Shown piece after piece: positions 31,767-42,212 of a stretch of DNA of 64,000 nt. The notes below the pieces were generated by a model, which was given only the letters and a program-made list of their open reading frames with translations, did no database searches and was not told the origin of the DNA. Source of the stretch: an uncultured Bacteroidales bacterium. GTDB taxonomy: Bacteria > Bacteroidota > Bacteroidia > Bacteroidales > UBA932. Within the stretch, counting starts at the first letter, position 1. Every line of letters starts with the position of its first letter. Location: NCBI GenBank assembly GCA_947168525.1, contig CAMVMG010000006.1, positions 33,419 through 97,418 of the forward strand, written 5' to 3'. Made by a program: the position numbers and the translations under genes.

Positions 31767-34064
31767 ATGAAGAAATCCATCCTCCTTTCCGCCGCCATCC
31801 TGGCCCTCTCTGCCTGTGAAAGTGGAGACCCTCAGCTGGGGAAAGCCTCTCTGGACAAGGTCCTGAACGCTATGACCCTGGAAGAAAAAGTCCACTTTGT
31901 GATTGGTACCGGCATGGCCGGCGCCAGCGGTGAATCCGCCGTCGTTGGTGCCACCAAGAACATTGTTCCCGGTGCTGCAGGCACAACCTACCCCATCGAA
32001 CGGCTGGGCATTCCCAGCATTGTCCTGGCCGACGGCCCTGCCGGCCTCAGGATAGACCCCACCCGCGAGGGAGACGAAAACACCTATTACTGCACCCATT
32101 TCCCTATCGGCACGCTGCTCTCCTCTACCTGGAACCAGGAGCTGGTGGAAAGCGTAGGCGAATCCATGGGTGAAGAGGTGCACGAGTACGGGGCCGACGT
32201 TTATCTGGCTCCGGCCCTGAACATCCACCGCCATCCCCTGAACGGCCGCAACTTCGAGTACTACTCGGAAGATCCCGTGGTGGCTGGCAAAACCGCTGCC
32301 GCCTACGTGCGCGGCGTCCAGAAAAACGATGTAGGCACGTCGGTCAAGCATTTTGCCTACAACAACCAGGAGACCAACCGTACCGGCAACAACGCCATCA
32401 TCTCTCCCCGGGCCCAGCGGGAAATCTACCTCAAGGGCTTTGAGATTGTGGTGAAAGAGGCACAGCCCTGGACGGTGATGAGCTCCTACAACAAGATCAA
32501 CGGCACCTACACCTCCCAGAGCAAAGACCTCCTGACCACCATCCTGCGTGAAGAGTGGGGCTTCGACGGCCTGGTGATGACCGACTGGTTCGGCGGGGAC
32601 GACGGCGCCGCCCAGATCGCCGCCGGAAACGACATGCTCCAGCCGGGCACCGACACCCAGTACGACCAGATTATGGCCGCCCTCAAAGACGGTTCCCTCT
32701 CGGAGGCGGAACTGGATATCTGCGTCAAGCGCTGCCTGGAACTGGTGGCCCGCAGCCCCAAGGCAAAGGGCTATGCCTACACCAACAAACCGGACCTGAA
32801 GGCCCACGCCGCCGTCACCCGCCAGAGCGCCCTGGAAGGCATGGTCCTGCTGGAGAACAACGGCGTGCTCCCGCTTAAGGACGTGAAGAAAGTGGCCGTA
32901 TTCGGCTGCACCTCTTATGATTTCATCGCCGGCGGCACCGGTTCGGGCAATGTGAACCGCGCCTACACGGTGTCCTTGCTGGACGGTCTCAAGAATGCCG
33001 GATTCACGGTGGACGATAGCAAGAAAGACGTCTATCTCAAGCACATCGCCGACGAGGAAGCCGCTTTCAAAGCCAGCCTCAGCGACACCTATTCCGCCTT
33101 CTATCCCACGCCCCGTCCCACGGAGCTGGTCCCTTCGGCCGGAGAACTGGCCGCATCGGCCAAGGACAACGACCTGGCCATCATCACCTTTGGCCGCAAT
33201 TCCGGAGAATTCTTCGACCGCACCAGCGCCGACTTCGAACTTTCTGCCAAGGAGCGCGAACTGCTGAACAAAGTCACCGCAGCCTTCCACGGCCGCGGAA
33301 AGAAAGTGGTGGTGGTCCTGAACGTGGGCGGTGTCATTGAAACCGCATCCTGGAAGAGGGTGCCGGATGCCATCCTCCTGGCCTGGCAGGCCGGACAGGA
33401 AGGCGGCAATTCCGTCACCGATATCCTCACCGGCGTACAGAGCCCTTCCGGAAAACTTCCCATGACCTTCCCCATAAACCTGATGGACGCCGCTTCCTCC
33501 AAAAACTTCCCTATCGACACCGAGACGGGCGTTTACTTCACCAACCGCCGGGTAGATGTGGGAGAGAAAGACGTGGACCAGACCAACTATGAGGAGGGCA
33601 TCTACGTAGGTTACCGCTGGTTCGACAAGCAGAACCTGCCGGTCTCCTACCCGTTCGGCTACGGCCTCAGCTATACCACCTTCGAATACAGCCTGCCTGT
33701 CGTGGTGAATGACGGCAAGAAGATTACCGCCATGGTCAATGTCACCAACAAGGGCCAGGTGGCCGGCAAGGAAGTCGTCCAGCTCTATGTCAGCGCCCCT
33801 GAAAGCACCCTGGACAAGCCCGTGAAGGAGCTCAAGGCCTATGCCAAGTCCAAGGAACTGGTGCCCGGCGAGACACAGACCCTCACCTTCTCCTTCCCGC
33901 TCTCCGAGCTGGCCTCCTTCGACGAGGCCGCCTCGGCCTGGAAGGTGGATGCCGGTGTGTACAATGTGCTGTTCGGAGCTTCTTCCCGCGACATCCGCTG
34001 CACGGCCGAAGTTGAGGTGGAAGCCTCCGAGACCCCGGTCCACCGCGTGCTGCTGAAACAGTAA
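31767..34064 (+). CDS. Glycoside hydrolase family 3-like (beta-glycosidase)
   Basis: Start MKKSILLSAAILALSACES (lipobox) at 31767; RLGIPSIVLADGPAGLRI; APALNIHRHPLNGRNFEYYSEDPVVAGKTAAAYVRG; VMTDWFGGDD. Confidence 0.95.
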   Translation: MKKSILLSAAILALSACESGDPQLGKASLDKVLNAMTLEEKVHFVIGTGMAGASGESAVVGATKNIVPGAAGTTYPIERLGIPSIVLADGPAGLRIDPTREGDENTYYCTHFPIGTLLSSTWNQELVESVGESMGEEVHEYGADVYLAPALNIHRHPLNGRNFEYYSEDPVVAGKTAAAYVRGVQKNDVGTSVKHFAYNNQETNRTGNNAIISPRAQREIYLKGFEIVVKEAQPWTVMSSYNKINGTYTSQSKDLLTTILREEWGFDGLVMTDWFGGDDGAAQIAAGNDMLQPGTDTQYDQIMAALKDGSLSEAELDICVKRCLELVARSPKAKGYAYTNKPDLKAHAAVTRQSALEGMVLLENNGVLPLKDVKKVAVFGCTSYDFIAGGTGSGNVNRAYTVSLLDGLKNAGFTVDDSKKDVYLKHIADEEAAFKASLSDTYSAFYPTPRPTELVPSAGELAASAKDNDLAIITFGRNSGEFFDRTSADFELSAKERELLNKVTAAFHGRGKKVVVVLNVGGVIETASWKRVPDAILLAWQAGQEGGNSVTDILTGVQSPSGKLPMTFPINLMDAASSKNFPIDTETGVYFTNRRVDVGEKDVDQTNYEEGIYVGYRWFDKQNLPVSYPFGYGLSYTTFEYSLPVVVNDGKKITAMVNVTNKGQVAGKEVVQLYVSAPESTLDKPVKELKAYAKSKELVPGETQTLTFSFPLSELASFDEAASAWKVDAGVYNVLFGASSRDIRCTAEVEVEASETPVHRVLLKQ

Positions 34065-34094
34065 GATATTTGTGCATAATCAAATTCAGCCGAT

Positions 34095-36587
34095 ATGAAA
34101 CTGTATCCCACTTTACTTAGTATCGCCTTCCTTTTGGTTGCCGTATGGCCTGCACAGGCGCAGTTCGGCCCGCAGCGGGATCCATCCGCCCCCTTCGACC
34201 TGACCACTGAGAACTGGAACGCACGCTGGATCTCAGTACCCGGCGCCGGCGCCCAGGACTACGGCGTATATTACTTCCGGAAAGACGTTGAGCTGGCCGC
34301 CGTCCCGGCCGACTATGTGGTCCATGTCACTGGGGACAACCGTTACAAACTGTATGTGAACGGCACGCTGGTGTCCCTGGGCCCTGCCAAGGGCGATGCC
34401 ACCCACTGGAATTACGAGACCGTGGATCTGGCTCCTTTCTTGAAAGCCGGTACCAACGTGATTGCCGCCCTGGTCTTCCATGAAGGCCCCCAGAAACCGG
34501 ATTCCCAGATCAGCGTGAGCACCGGCTTCCTGCTGCAGGGAGAGGGAAATGCAAAGGGCCTGTACACAGACCGCACCTGGAAATGCTGGCAGGACAAGGC
34601 CTATAGCCCGGAACGGGTGAATGTATCCGGCTATTATGTGGCCGGTCCCGGCGAAAAAGTGGACATGAGCGCCAAACTGGAAGGCTGGAACACCACCGCC
34701 GTTTCTACGGAAAACTGGCAGAATGCCCGCCAGGGGCAGGCCGGTGAACCCAAGAACGTAATGTCCAGCGGCCAGGGGGACGGCCACAACCTAATCCCCT
34801 CCATGCTTCCCCAGATGGAGCTTACGCCGCAGCGTCTCGCTTCTGTCCGCAAGGCAGAGGGCGTTACGGTTCCCGCCGGCTTCCTGCAGGGAAAAGCCCC
34901 GCTTACCATTCCGGCCAACACCCAGGCCGTGGTTTTGCTGGACCAGGGCTTCCTCACCAACGCCTACTTCAACGTGGCCATGCATGGCGGCAAGGATGCG
35001 AAACTGCACATCGGCTATGCCGAATCGCTCTTCATCCCCGCAGAAGACCAGGGCCAGCCGGACATTCCCGCCGGCATCAATATCGACGATATCCCCGCTG
35101 AGATCATCGCCCAATATGCAAACCGTCCGCGCCTGCCCCGCACCGTGGGTAAGGGAAACCGTAACGAAGTGGACGGGAAGGTGTTCATCGGCCGGGAAGA
35201 CATCCTCACCGGCAACGGGGAGAAGGGTCAGACCTTCACCACGCTGAACTGGCGCACCTACCGCTATGTGCAGCTGAAGGTGGAGACCGCCGCCGATCCC
35301 CTCACCATCGAGGACGTGAGCGGCACCTTCACCGGCTATCCGTTCACCCTGGAGGCGGCCCTCCGCACCGGTGACAAGGAACTGCAGGACATGCTGGAGA
35401 TCGGCTGGCGCACGGCCCGTCTCTGCGCCGTGGAAACCTATATGGACTGCCCCTACTATGAGCAGCTTCAGTACCTGGGCGACACCCGCATCCAGGCCCT
35501 CATCACGCTCTACAACAGCTCCGACGACCGCCTGGTGAAAAATTTCCTCCATCTGGCCGACATCAGCCGCAACGCCGACGGTATCACCAAGAGCCGCTAT
35601 CCCACCACGCAGGCGCAGTACATCCAGCCCTATGCCCTAAGCTATATCTATGCCCTGCACGATTATCTGATGTATGGGGGAGACACGCAGTTTGTAATGG
35701 ACCTCGTTCCCGGTGCGGAGCAAATCATGGACTACTTCCGCCGCTTCCAGCAGGCCGACGGCCGGCTGAAGAACCTGCCCGGCTGGAATTTCAGCGACTG
35801 GGTGTATACTCCCGGCTGGGACTACGGCGCCCCGCGGAAGGGAGCCGACGGCTGCTCCATCAACATGGACCTGCAGCTACTGTACGCCTGTCAGATGATG
35901 GCCGACCTGGAAGAGAGCCGCGGCAACACCTGGCAGGCAGGCGAGTTCCGGAAAGAGGCCGCCAAGATCTCCGAAGCCGTGAAGAAAGCCTATTGGAACC
36001 CAGCCCGCGGCCTGTTCAGTGACCGGGCCGAACAAGACCTGTACAGCCAGCATGGCAACGCCCTGGCCATCCTCTGCGGCATCGTGGACGATCCCAAGGC
36101 CCTGGCAGAGAAACTGCTCACCGACCAGACACTTTCTCCCTGCTCAGTCTACTATAAGTACTATCTGCACCAGGCGCTGGTAAAGGCCGGACTGGGCAAC
36201 CAGTATCTGGATTGGCTGGATATCTGGCGCGAGAACATCGCCATGGGCATGACCACCTGGGGGGAGACCTCCGACGTAAACGGCACCCGCTCAGACTGCC
36301 ACGCCTGGGGCGCCAGTCCCAACATCGAACTCTTCCGCACCGTGCTGGGCATCGACTCCGACGCCGTGGCGTTCAAGAAAGTGAAGATTGAACCGCATCT
36401 GGGCTCCCTGAAGGAGATTGGCGGCACCATACCACATCCCGCCGGAGCCGTCCAGGTACACTACAAGGTCTCCGGGAACAGCCTCCGCGCTACGGTGGAT
36501 TTGCCCGAAGGCGTGGACGGCACCTTTATCTGGAAGGGACAGCGCCATCCGCTGCACGGCGGCAACAATGTGCTGAATCTTCGGTAA
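34095..36587 (+). CDS. GH78-like alpha-L-rhamnosidase
   Basis: N-terminal NWNARWISVPGAGAQDYGVYYFRKDVEL; ETYMDCPYYEQLQYLGDTRIQALI; (alpha/alpha)6 region WNFSDWVYTPGWDYGAPRKG; ETSDVNGTRSDCHAWGASPNIELFRTVLGI. Confidence 0.9.
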   Translation: MKLYPTLLSIAFLLVAVWPAQAQFGPQRDPSAPFDLTTENWNARWISVPGAGAQDYGVYYFRKDVELAAVPADYVVHVTGDNRYKLYVNGTLVSLGPAKGDATHWNYETVDLAPFLKAGTNVIAALVFHEGPQKPDSQISVSTGFLLQGEGNAKGLYTDRTWKCWQDKAYSPERVNVSGYYVAGPGEKVDMSAKLEGWNTTAVSTENWQNARQGQAGEPKNVMSSGQGDGHNLIPSMLPQMELTPQRLASVRKAEGVTVPAGFLQGKAPLTIPANTQAVVLLDQGFLTNAYFNVAMHGGKDAKLHIGYAESLFIPAEDQGQPDIPAGINIDDIPAEIIAQYANRPRLPRTVGKGNRNEVDGKVFIGREDILTGNGEKGQTFTTLNWRTYRYVQLKVETAADPLTIEDVSGTFTGYPFTLEAALRTGDKELQDMLEIGWRTARLCAVETYMDCPYYEQLQYLGDTRIQALITLYNSSDDRLVKNFLHLADISRNADGITKSRYPTTQAQYIQPYALSYIYALHDYLMYGGDTQFVMDLVPGAEQIMDYFRRFQQADGRLKNLPGWNFSDWVYTPGWDYGAPRKGADGCSINMDLQLLYACQMMADLEESRGNTWQAGEFRKEAAKISEAVKKAYWNPARGLFSDRAEQDLYSQHGNALAILCGIVDDPKALAEKLLTDQTLSPCSVYYKYYLHQALVKAGLGNQYLDWLDIWRENIAMGMTTWGETSDVNGTRSDCHAWGASPNIELFRTVLGIDSDAVAFKKVKIEPHLGSLKEIGGTIPHPAGAVQVHYKVSGNSLRATVDLPEGVDGTFIWKGQRHPLHGGNNVLNLR

Positions 36588-36593
36588 GATTTT

Positions 36594-36628
36594 GTGAGAG
36601 GTCCGGAAAACGGACCTCTCACTTTTTT
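36594..36628 (+). terminator. Rho-independent terminator after the GH78-like gene
   Basis: GTGAGAGGTCCG-GAAAA-CGGACCTCTCAC-TTTTTT. Confidence 0.92.
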
Positions 36629-39388
36629 CTATTCGCTCAGGATCCGGACCGGGCCTGCGAGGCCGTTGGCCATGCGGCCGCCATTGGCAATAGAGGCGTA
36701 GTAGGGATCTCCATTTCGCCCCAGGAAGGCCTTCAAGTTGTAGTCGGACGTCTTCACCCGGATTTCCAGTACATTATCTCCCTGCCTGAGCAGCCCCGCC
36801 AGAGGGAAGCGATAAGGAGCCCATACACGCTTTCCGGCGCGTTCGCCGTTCACAAACACTTCGGCGGTATAATACACCCGGCCCAGGTCCAGTACATAAT
36901 CCTTCCCGGGGGCATCCAGGGTGAAAGTAGTCCTGTAAACCGCTTCTCCCGCACAGTCCGCCAGGGCCGGAATGTCCCGCCAATCCTGCAGGGAAACGCC
37001 CTCCAAGGCCGTTTCTCCGGCATTGAGATTCCACTTCTCCAGCGTTATGACGGCTTTCCGTTCAGGAGGGGCTGCAGCAGGAGCAGCACCGGACACCTTC
37101 CCGTCGGTGAGATAAAGGAATCGGGCCGCGAGTCCGGGCAGATACCCAAGGATGTGGCCGGAAGCGTCGCGGGAAGCTTCCGTCACCGAGCCGTCTTCGG
37201 CATCGAGCCAGTAAGCATACTGGCTGCCGCTGTCAAGCATCAGGTCCTTGGAAGCGGCGTCCTCGTTCCAGAACATCTGGATATACTCGCCTCCGCCTAA
37301 GCTCCGGCGGGCCAGGCGCACACGTTCTCCGCCCGCGAGCACGCTCACCGGAGCGGAAAGCTTCCAGGACGATGCCTCTCTGCACACATGCTTTCCGCCA
37401 GCCACTTCCTGCATCAGCGAGGCCGTCAGGGCGTCATTCCCGGCGTAATCCAGGAAGGACGGCTGTTGTGCTGGAAGATTGCCCAGGATGAGCAGGTTGG
37501 CATCCTTCTGCCGGGCCAGATTCCGGGCACTCTCCAGTTGGATGTAAGGCAGGTCGAACAGAATCAGGCCAGCGTAACGGTTGCCGCGGATTTCCAGGCT
37601 GCCATCCTGGCCGGCCGTCATCTCCTGCAGCGAGGCGTCGTTCACCCAGGCCCAGGTAAGACCCCGGCGCTCCAGGGCGTTCAGCACGGGCCAGATCTTT
37701 TCCAGCCATTTGCCGGAACCCTCCCCTGCCGGACTACCTACCTGCATGGCGGGCTCGTTCTCCGGCAGATAGCCGTACCAGAGCATCTCTTCCGGATTGT
37801 GGGCCGATTCACTATACTCCAGGAAAGGATAGTACACCAGGATATCGGCCTGGGCCTTTCCCTGGCGCATCAAGTACTGGGCCCGCTGCGCGTACAGGTT
37901 CACGTCGGAGAACTCTTCCCAGAAGACATTGGCCTCGCTGAGGTCGGACGAGAAATTGGTGTTGATGAAAGAGTTGTAGAAAGGCTGCCAGGGATGGCCG
38001 GCCACCGTATACTTGTAGGGAGCGCCGTGCCAGATCATCTGGTTCACGCCGCTGGAAAGGACCTTGTCCACGGTGATGCGCAGTTTCTGCGGCGTCACCA
38101 GCAGGCCGCGATGGTAGTGGACGCCCGATTCGCAGGTAACCAGCGGCTTGTTGTAGAGCATGGCGCCGGAAGAGACCATCTTGAGGCCGCCCGCGCTGCC
38201 GCCGCCGAACATCATGTTCTCCGTTTCAGGGATATCGGCATCACCGGCCGCTGCCATGTAGTCCATCGGCAGTCCGTAAGCTTGGGTGCGGTGCTGCAGA
38301 CCCTTGGGGTTCGCCCACTCGGAAGAACCCCGCATCAGGTGCTTGCGGGCCAGTTCGCCCACGGTAAGGTCGTAATCGTAGCGGAGCCGCCAGTCATTCT
38401 CGCCGAAGGAGAATTCCGGTGCCTGAAAACCATTGTCGTACATGTTGTTGTAGCCGTACCAGATATTGGCGGGCATCCAGGGAAGCGGGTCGTAGCCCCT
38501 GTTTTCCAGGAATGTGTCCCGGAAGTCGGCCGTGATGTGCCGGTCTACCTTGAACTCGTAGCTGTCGTTGAAAACAGCGCGGAAAGGCTTGCCGTAATAG
38601 GCATCCAGCCCGGTCTGCGGGCCAAAGTAATGGTCGTACGTTTTCTGGACCACCCGCTTGTCAAAATGGTCGATGACCTTTCCGGCGCCTGCCCTGGCCA
38701 CCAGCATGTTGATTTCCTGGGAGGGCACGGACCATAGGGCAATCAGGCAGCGCCGCCAGCCCGTATCGGCCTTTCCGGAGGGACACTTCACGGAAGTGGC
38801 ACCATCCTGGAGCGGAAGCACTTCCACATCCTTGATCTGCCGGGGAGAGCCATCGGCCACCTGGGCCACCAGAAGGCCCAAAAGGGTAGAGAATTCGCTG
38901 TCCTGCCGCTCCGAGCGGGGAATGTCGACAGAGCCGCCATCGTCCGGAATTACAGCAAGGCCATACTGAAGGGACCTGTTCGCCTGAGCCTCGGAAATTT
39001 CCGGATTGGATGCGGGCCAGCCACTGCCGTTGGTCATGTCCACGGTCATACCCCTGGACAGGGCCGCATCCATTACGGTCCGGACATGCTCATAGAAGGA
39101 GTCGGTGTCGAAGCTCATGATCTTGTCTACCCTGTCGGGAGCTGCGGGAACGACCAGGGCGAAGGACTGGATCTCCACCCCGCCGACGTGATGGTCGGCA
39201 AAGAGGTTCACTTCCCGCGTCAATTCCTCATTTTCAACGTCATTTCCGGGCCACCACCACCGGACAAAGGGAGCATAACTCAGGTCGGGATCCTGGAAAC
39301 GGGCGGGAGAGAGGGCCGCCTCCCGGGTGCAGGCCTGCAGGCACAGGACACCCAGCACCGCCAGGCCGGTCAGAAGAGAATTGCGCAT
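36629..39388 (-). CDS. GH106-like alpha-L-rhamnosidase
   Basis: FVRWWWPGNDVENEELTREVNLFADHHVGGVEIQSF; VDMTNGSGWPASNPEI; C-terminal jelly-roll sugar-binding domain (DLGRVYYTAEVFVNGERAGKRVWAPYRFPL). Confidence 0.88.
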   Translation of the reverse strand: MRNSLLTGLAVLGVLCLQACTREAALSPARFQDPDLSYAPFVRWWWPGNDVENEELTREVNLFADHHVGGVEIQSFALVVPAAPDRVDKIMSFDTDSFYEHVRTVMDAALSRGMTVDMTNGSGWPASNPEISEAQANRSLQYGLAVIPDDGGSVDIPRSERQDSEFSTLLGLLVAQVADGSPRQIKDVEVLPLQDGATSVKCPSGKADTGWRRCLIALWSVPSQEINMLVARAGAGKVIDHFDKRVVQKTYDHYFGPQTGLDAYYGKPFRAVFNDSYEFKVDRHITADFRDTFLENRGYDPLPWMPANIWYGYNNMYDNGFQAPEFSFGENDWRLRYDYDLTVGELARKHLMRGSSEWANPKGLQHRTQAYGLPMDYMAAAGDADIPETENMMFGGGSAGGLKMVSSGAMLYNKPLVTCESGVHYHRGLLVTPQKLRITVDKVLSSGVNQMIWHGAPYKYTVAGHPWQPFYNSFINTNFSSDLSEANVFWEEFSDVNLYAQRAQYLMRQGKAQADILVYYPFLEYSESAHNPEEMLWYGYLPENEPAMQVGSPAGEGSGKWLEKIWPVLNALERRGLTWAWVNDASLQEMTAGQDGSLEIRGNRYAGLILFDLPYIQLESARNLARQKDANLLILGNLPAQQPSFLDYAGNDALTASLMQEVAGGKHVCREASSWKLSAPVSVLAGGERVRLARRSLGGGEYIQMFWNEDAASKDLMLDSGSQYAYWLDAEDGSVTEASRDASGHILGYLPGLAARFLYLTDGKVSGAAPAAAPPERKAVITLEKWNLNAGETALEGVSLQDWRDIPALADCAGEAVYRTTFTLDAPGKDYVLDLGRVYYTAEVFVNGERAGKRVWAPYRFPLAGLLRQGDNVLEIRVKTSDYNLKAFLGRNGDPYYASIANGGRMANGLAGPVRILSE

Positions 39389-39390
39389 CG

Positions 39391-42117
39391 CTATTTCAGA
39401 TTAAGGGATTTCAAGACAGGCTGGTTCCATTTTCCGGAGGCTTCGTCATAAATGCCGAAGATATCTCTGTGATAGGCCCAGTAATGGGAGCTGAAACCAT
39501 ACTTGTCCAGCAGGCTGCGGAGGAAGGAAAGGTAGGCCGCGCGGGAGGTCTCGTCGGCATTGGCGCAGACGCCGTATTCCCCGATGCACACCGGACGGGC
39601 ATTGCGCCCGCTCCAGCGGGAGAGGAAGGCGAAATCCATCTCCAGCGGGGCTTTGTCGGCCTCGGTTCCACTCCAGGGGATGTCTTTCATATCCCCGGCG
39701 AGGGCATAGGAAAGACCCTGATGGGTAAACGTCTGAGGAAGGTAATAATGGGCATCCACGATAATATTCCAGTCGTCCGGGAACTCCAGCAGGCCGATGG
39801 TCCAGTGCTGTCCCAGGCTGGGCGTAGTGACCAGGATGGTTTTCCCGGGATTGTCCCGGCGGATAATGCCGGTGAGTTCCGCCACTGTCCGGTTCCACAG
39901 GGCAGGTTCCAGCGCCAGGGAAGGTTCGTTCATCAGCTCAAAGAAAAGGGTTTCATCGGAGTATCCTTTGTAATGGGCCGATATCTGTTCCCAGAAACGT
40001 TTCAGTCTCTGGATGTTTGCATCGGTTTCCAGGTCCTGCGGTCCCAGATTGAAGGAAAGGCCGGGATAATAATGATTGTCCAGAATCACGGCAAGGCCGT
40101 TTTTCAGGCATTCGTCCACCACGGCGTCCACCTTCTTGAAGAATTCCGGGGCTATGGTATAGGGCGCTTCCAGGGAAGCATGAGCCGCCCAGCGGATGGG
40201 CAGGCGGACGCTCTTGAAACCGGCTTTGGCAATCTGCCTGATCCGGCCTTTCTTCAGGGGTGCTTCACCGCCGTTGCCGTCCAACAGGCTGTTCAGGTTG
40301 ATGCCGGCTCCCAGGCGCTGGCTGCGCTGGAAGGCCAGGGCCGATGCAGCCGGGGCATTGACGAGCGCCGTAGCCTGCTCGATGACGGTACGGTCACGGG
40401 TGAGGGAAAACCGCGTGGCGGCAGGATTCCCGGCAGCATCGGCAAAAGAGGCGGGGACGGGAATCTGTCCGGGCGCCCCGAACACCAGCAGCAGGTCCAG
40501 GATGCCGTCGGCACAGGTATAAATCCCTTCTCCGGCCATCCCTCCAGGGCCGTCCGAAAGCGATATCCGGGTATTGCCCAGCTTATAGCCGCAGGCCATG
40601 TTCATGGAAGAGAACGCCTCGGAAGCTATCGTGACCTTGTCTCCGAAAGTGACGGTGACAGGGCTGCCGTAGTACAGTCCGTACCAGGTTCCGGAAAGGT
40701 CGGCCGAAGGCGCCGCGGTGCAGTTCTCTATCTTGTAATCCATGGAAATGCCCCAGGGAGAGGAAAGGGGCTCCGGCACGCCGGCGCCGTTAATCTCGCC
40801 CTGGCGGGGTGCAGCCACGTCTTTGAAGAGCATGGAACCGTTGAACGTGCAGTTCCGGATGACGGTGGTCTTGATGCCGGAGGCAGCGCCGATCATGCCG
40901 TACGTGCCGTTGAATTCACCGGAAATGCCGCCCGTCTGGGCCGATGTCAGGTTGCTCACTTCCATTTTTACGGAAGAAGTGCTGTTCTGGACGGTCCCAT
41001 AGCGCTCGCTACCCACAAGGCCGCCCACAAAGATATCCCCGGAACCGGGCTCCCCGCTGACACGGATGCGACCTCTGGACGTGCAGGAATCCACATTGGT
41101 GGCCGAAGCCTGGAATCCGCCGATAAACGCCTTGAACGCTCCCTGCGCAGGAGTTGTAAAACGGATATTGATATCAAAATCGGAGGTGCAGCTACGGGTG
41201 TCGTTGTAGGCTTCTCCCAGATAAGGGCCTACATAGAGCTCTCCGCCGCCGGTACCGGCCATTTCAAGGTCCATGGTCCCGCTCACGGTGCAGTTTTCGA
41301 TGGTACCGCCCCAGGCACCGCCGGCCAGGCCGGTGAAACTGTGGAAGACCGGGGCCGTGTTCGTGGTCTTCACCTGAATAGTCGTGTTGAGTACCTGACA
41401 GCCTGTAATGGAACAGACCTGCCCTTCGTCCTGCTTGAGGATTCCGGCCAGAGGGGCCACATATGGACGCTCCGCCATAAACACCAGCCGGCTTCCCTCC
41501 ATCTTCAGGTTCCGGATTTCGCCATTGGCAACAGTCCCGAAAAGACCGCTCTTGTCGGTGGTGAGTTCCGTGATGTTCAGGCCCCGGATGGTGTGCCCGT
41601 TGCCGTCCAGGACGCCCTTGAAGGCATGCCGCCACCACTCGCCCGGAGCGAATTCATAGTCGGCCTCATACTCGCCCACGGGAATCCAGTTGGCTATATC
41701 GGAAAGGTCGATATCGGCCTCCAGCACGTACCAGCCATAGAGGTCATTGCGCATGGCGTCCAGCTCCTCCGCCGTGCGTACCGGCGTGGGAGATACCCAT
41801 TTGGCGTACAGGACCATGGATTTTTCCACCTTCATCGAATCCGTGGGAGGCGTGAAAAAACTGGAGTTGTTGCCAAACCGCCATTCCTCCTGGGGCAGGC
41901 ACTTTCTGGAAGTGTACCAGCCGCCGAAGCGGTACCCTTCCCGCTGGGGAAGGGGCTTGGCGCTGAGCGGAAGCATCCGGCCCGCCTCCACGGATACGGG
42001 GCCAATGGATTCGGATGTCTTGTAATTGAGGTTGAAGGAGACCCGGCAGGGCTGCGCGGAAGCGGAGGCGAAAACTGCCAGGGCAAGGCTCATCGAGAGG
42101 AGCGTTTTTCTTATCAT
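39391..42117 (-). CDS. GH5-like endoglycanase with N-terminal InlB-type repeat and GLUG-like region
   Basis: REGYRFGGWYTSRKC...YAKW (InlB repeat); GNGHTIRGLNI...GLFGTVANGEIRNLKMEGS (GLUG-like); C-terminal FKSVRLPIRWAAHAS, ETLFFELMNEPSL (GH5 acid/base), PVCIGEYGV (nucleophile region). Confidence 0.9.
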   Translation of the reverse strand: MIRKTLLSMSLALAVFASASAQPCRVSFNLNYKTSESIGPVSVEAGRMLPLSAKPLPQREGYRFGGWYTSRKCLPQEEWRFGNNSSFFTPPTDSMKVEKSMVLYAKWVSPTPVRTAEELDAMRNDLYGWYVLEADIDLSDIANWIPVGEYEADYEFAPGEWWRHAFKGVLDGNGHTIRGLNITELTTDKSGLFGTVANGEIRNLKMEGSRLVFMAERPYVAPLAGILKQDEGQVCSITGCQVLNTTIQVKTTNTAPVFHSFTGLAGGAWGGTIENCTVSGTMDLEMAGTGGGELYVGPYLGEAYNDTRSCTSDFDINIRFTTPAQGAFKAFIGGFQASATNVDSCTSRGRIRVSGEPGSGDIFVGGLVGSERYGTVQNSTSSVKMEVSNLTSAQTGGISGEFNGTYGMIGAASGIKTTVIRNCTFNGSMLFKDVAAPRQGEINGAGVPEPLSSPWGISMDYKIENCTAAPSADLSGTWYGLYYGSPVTVTFGDKVTIASEAFSSMNMACGYKLGNTRISLSDGPGGMAGEGIYTCADGILDLLLVFGAPGQIPVPASFADAAGNPAATRFSLTRDRTVIEQATALVNAPAASALAFQRSQRLGAGINLNSLLDGNGGEAPLKKGRIRQIAKAGFKSVRLPIRWAAHASLEAPYTIAPEFFKKVDAVVDECLKNGLAVILDNHYYPGLSFNLGPQDLETDANIQRLKRFWEQISAHYKGYSDETLFFELMNEPSLALEPALWNRTVAELTGIIRRDNPGKTILVTTPSLGQHWTIGLLEFPDDWNIIVDAHYYLPQTFTHQGLSYALAGDMKDIPWSGTEADKAPLEMDFAFLSRWSGRNARPVCIGEYGVCANADETSRAAYLSFLRSLLDKYGFSSHYWAYHRDIFGIYDEASGKWNQPVLKSLNLK

Positions 42118-42212
42118 TTTCGTCTTGGTTGGTTCATGGAGACAAATTTACGCAATTCTCTCGTTCCCCTACCCCGTTTTTCGACGAATATGCTTATTCT
42201 TTCGACAAAAGG

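Noticed and set aside
31556-31798. N-terminal extension of the minus-strand GH3 ORF, and 31590..31766 extension of the plus-strand GH3 ORF
   Set aside because: Signal peptides start internally at 31555 and 31767; extensions run through the shared promoter region.
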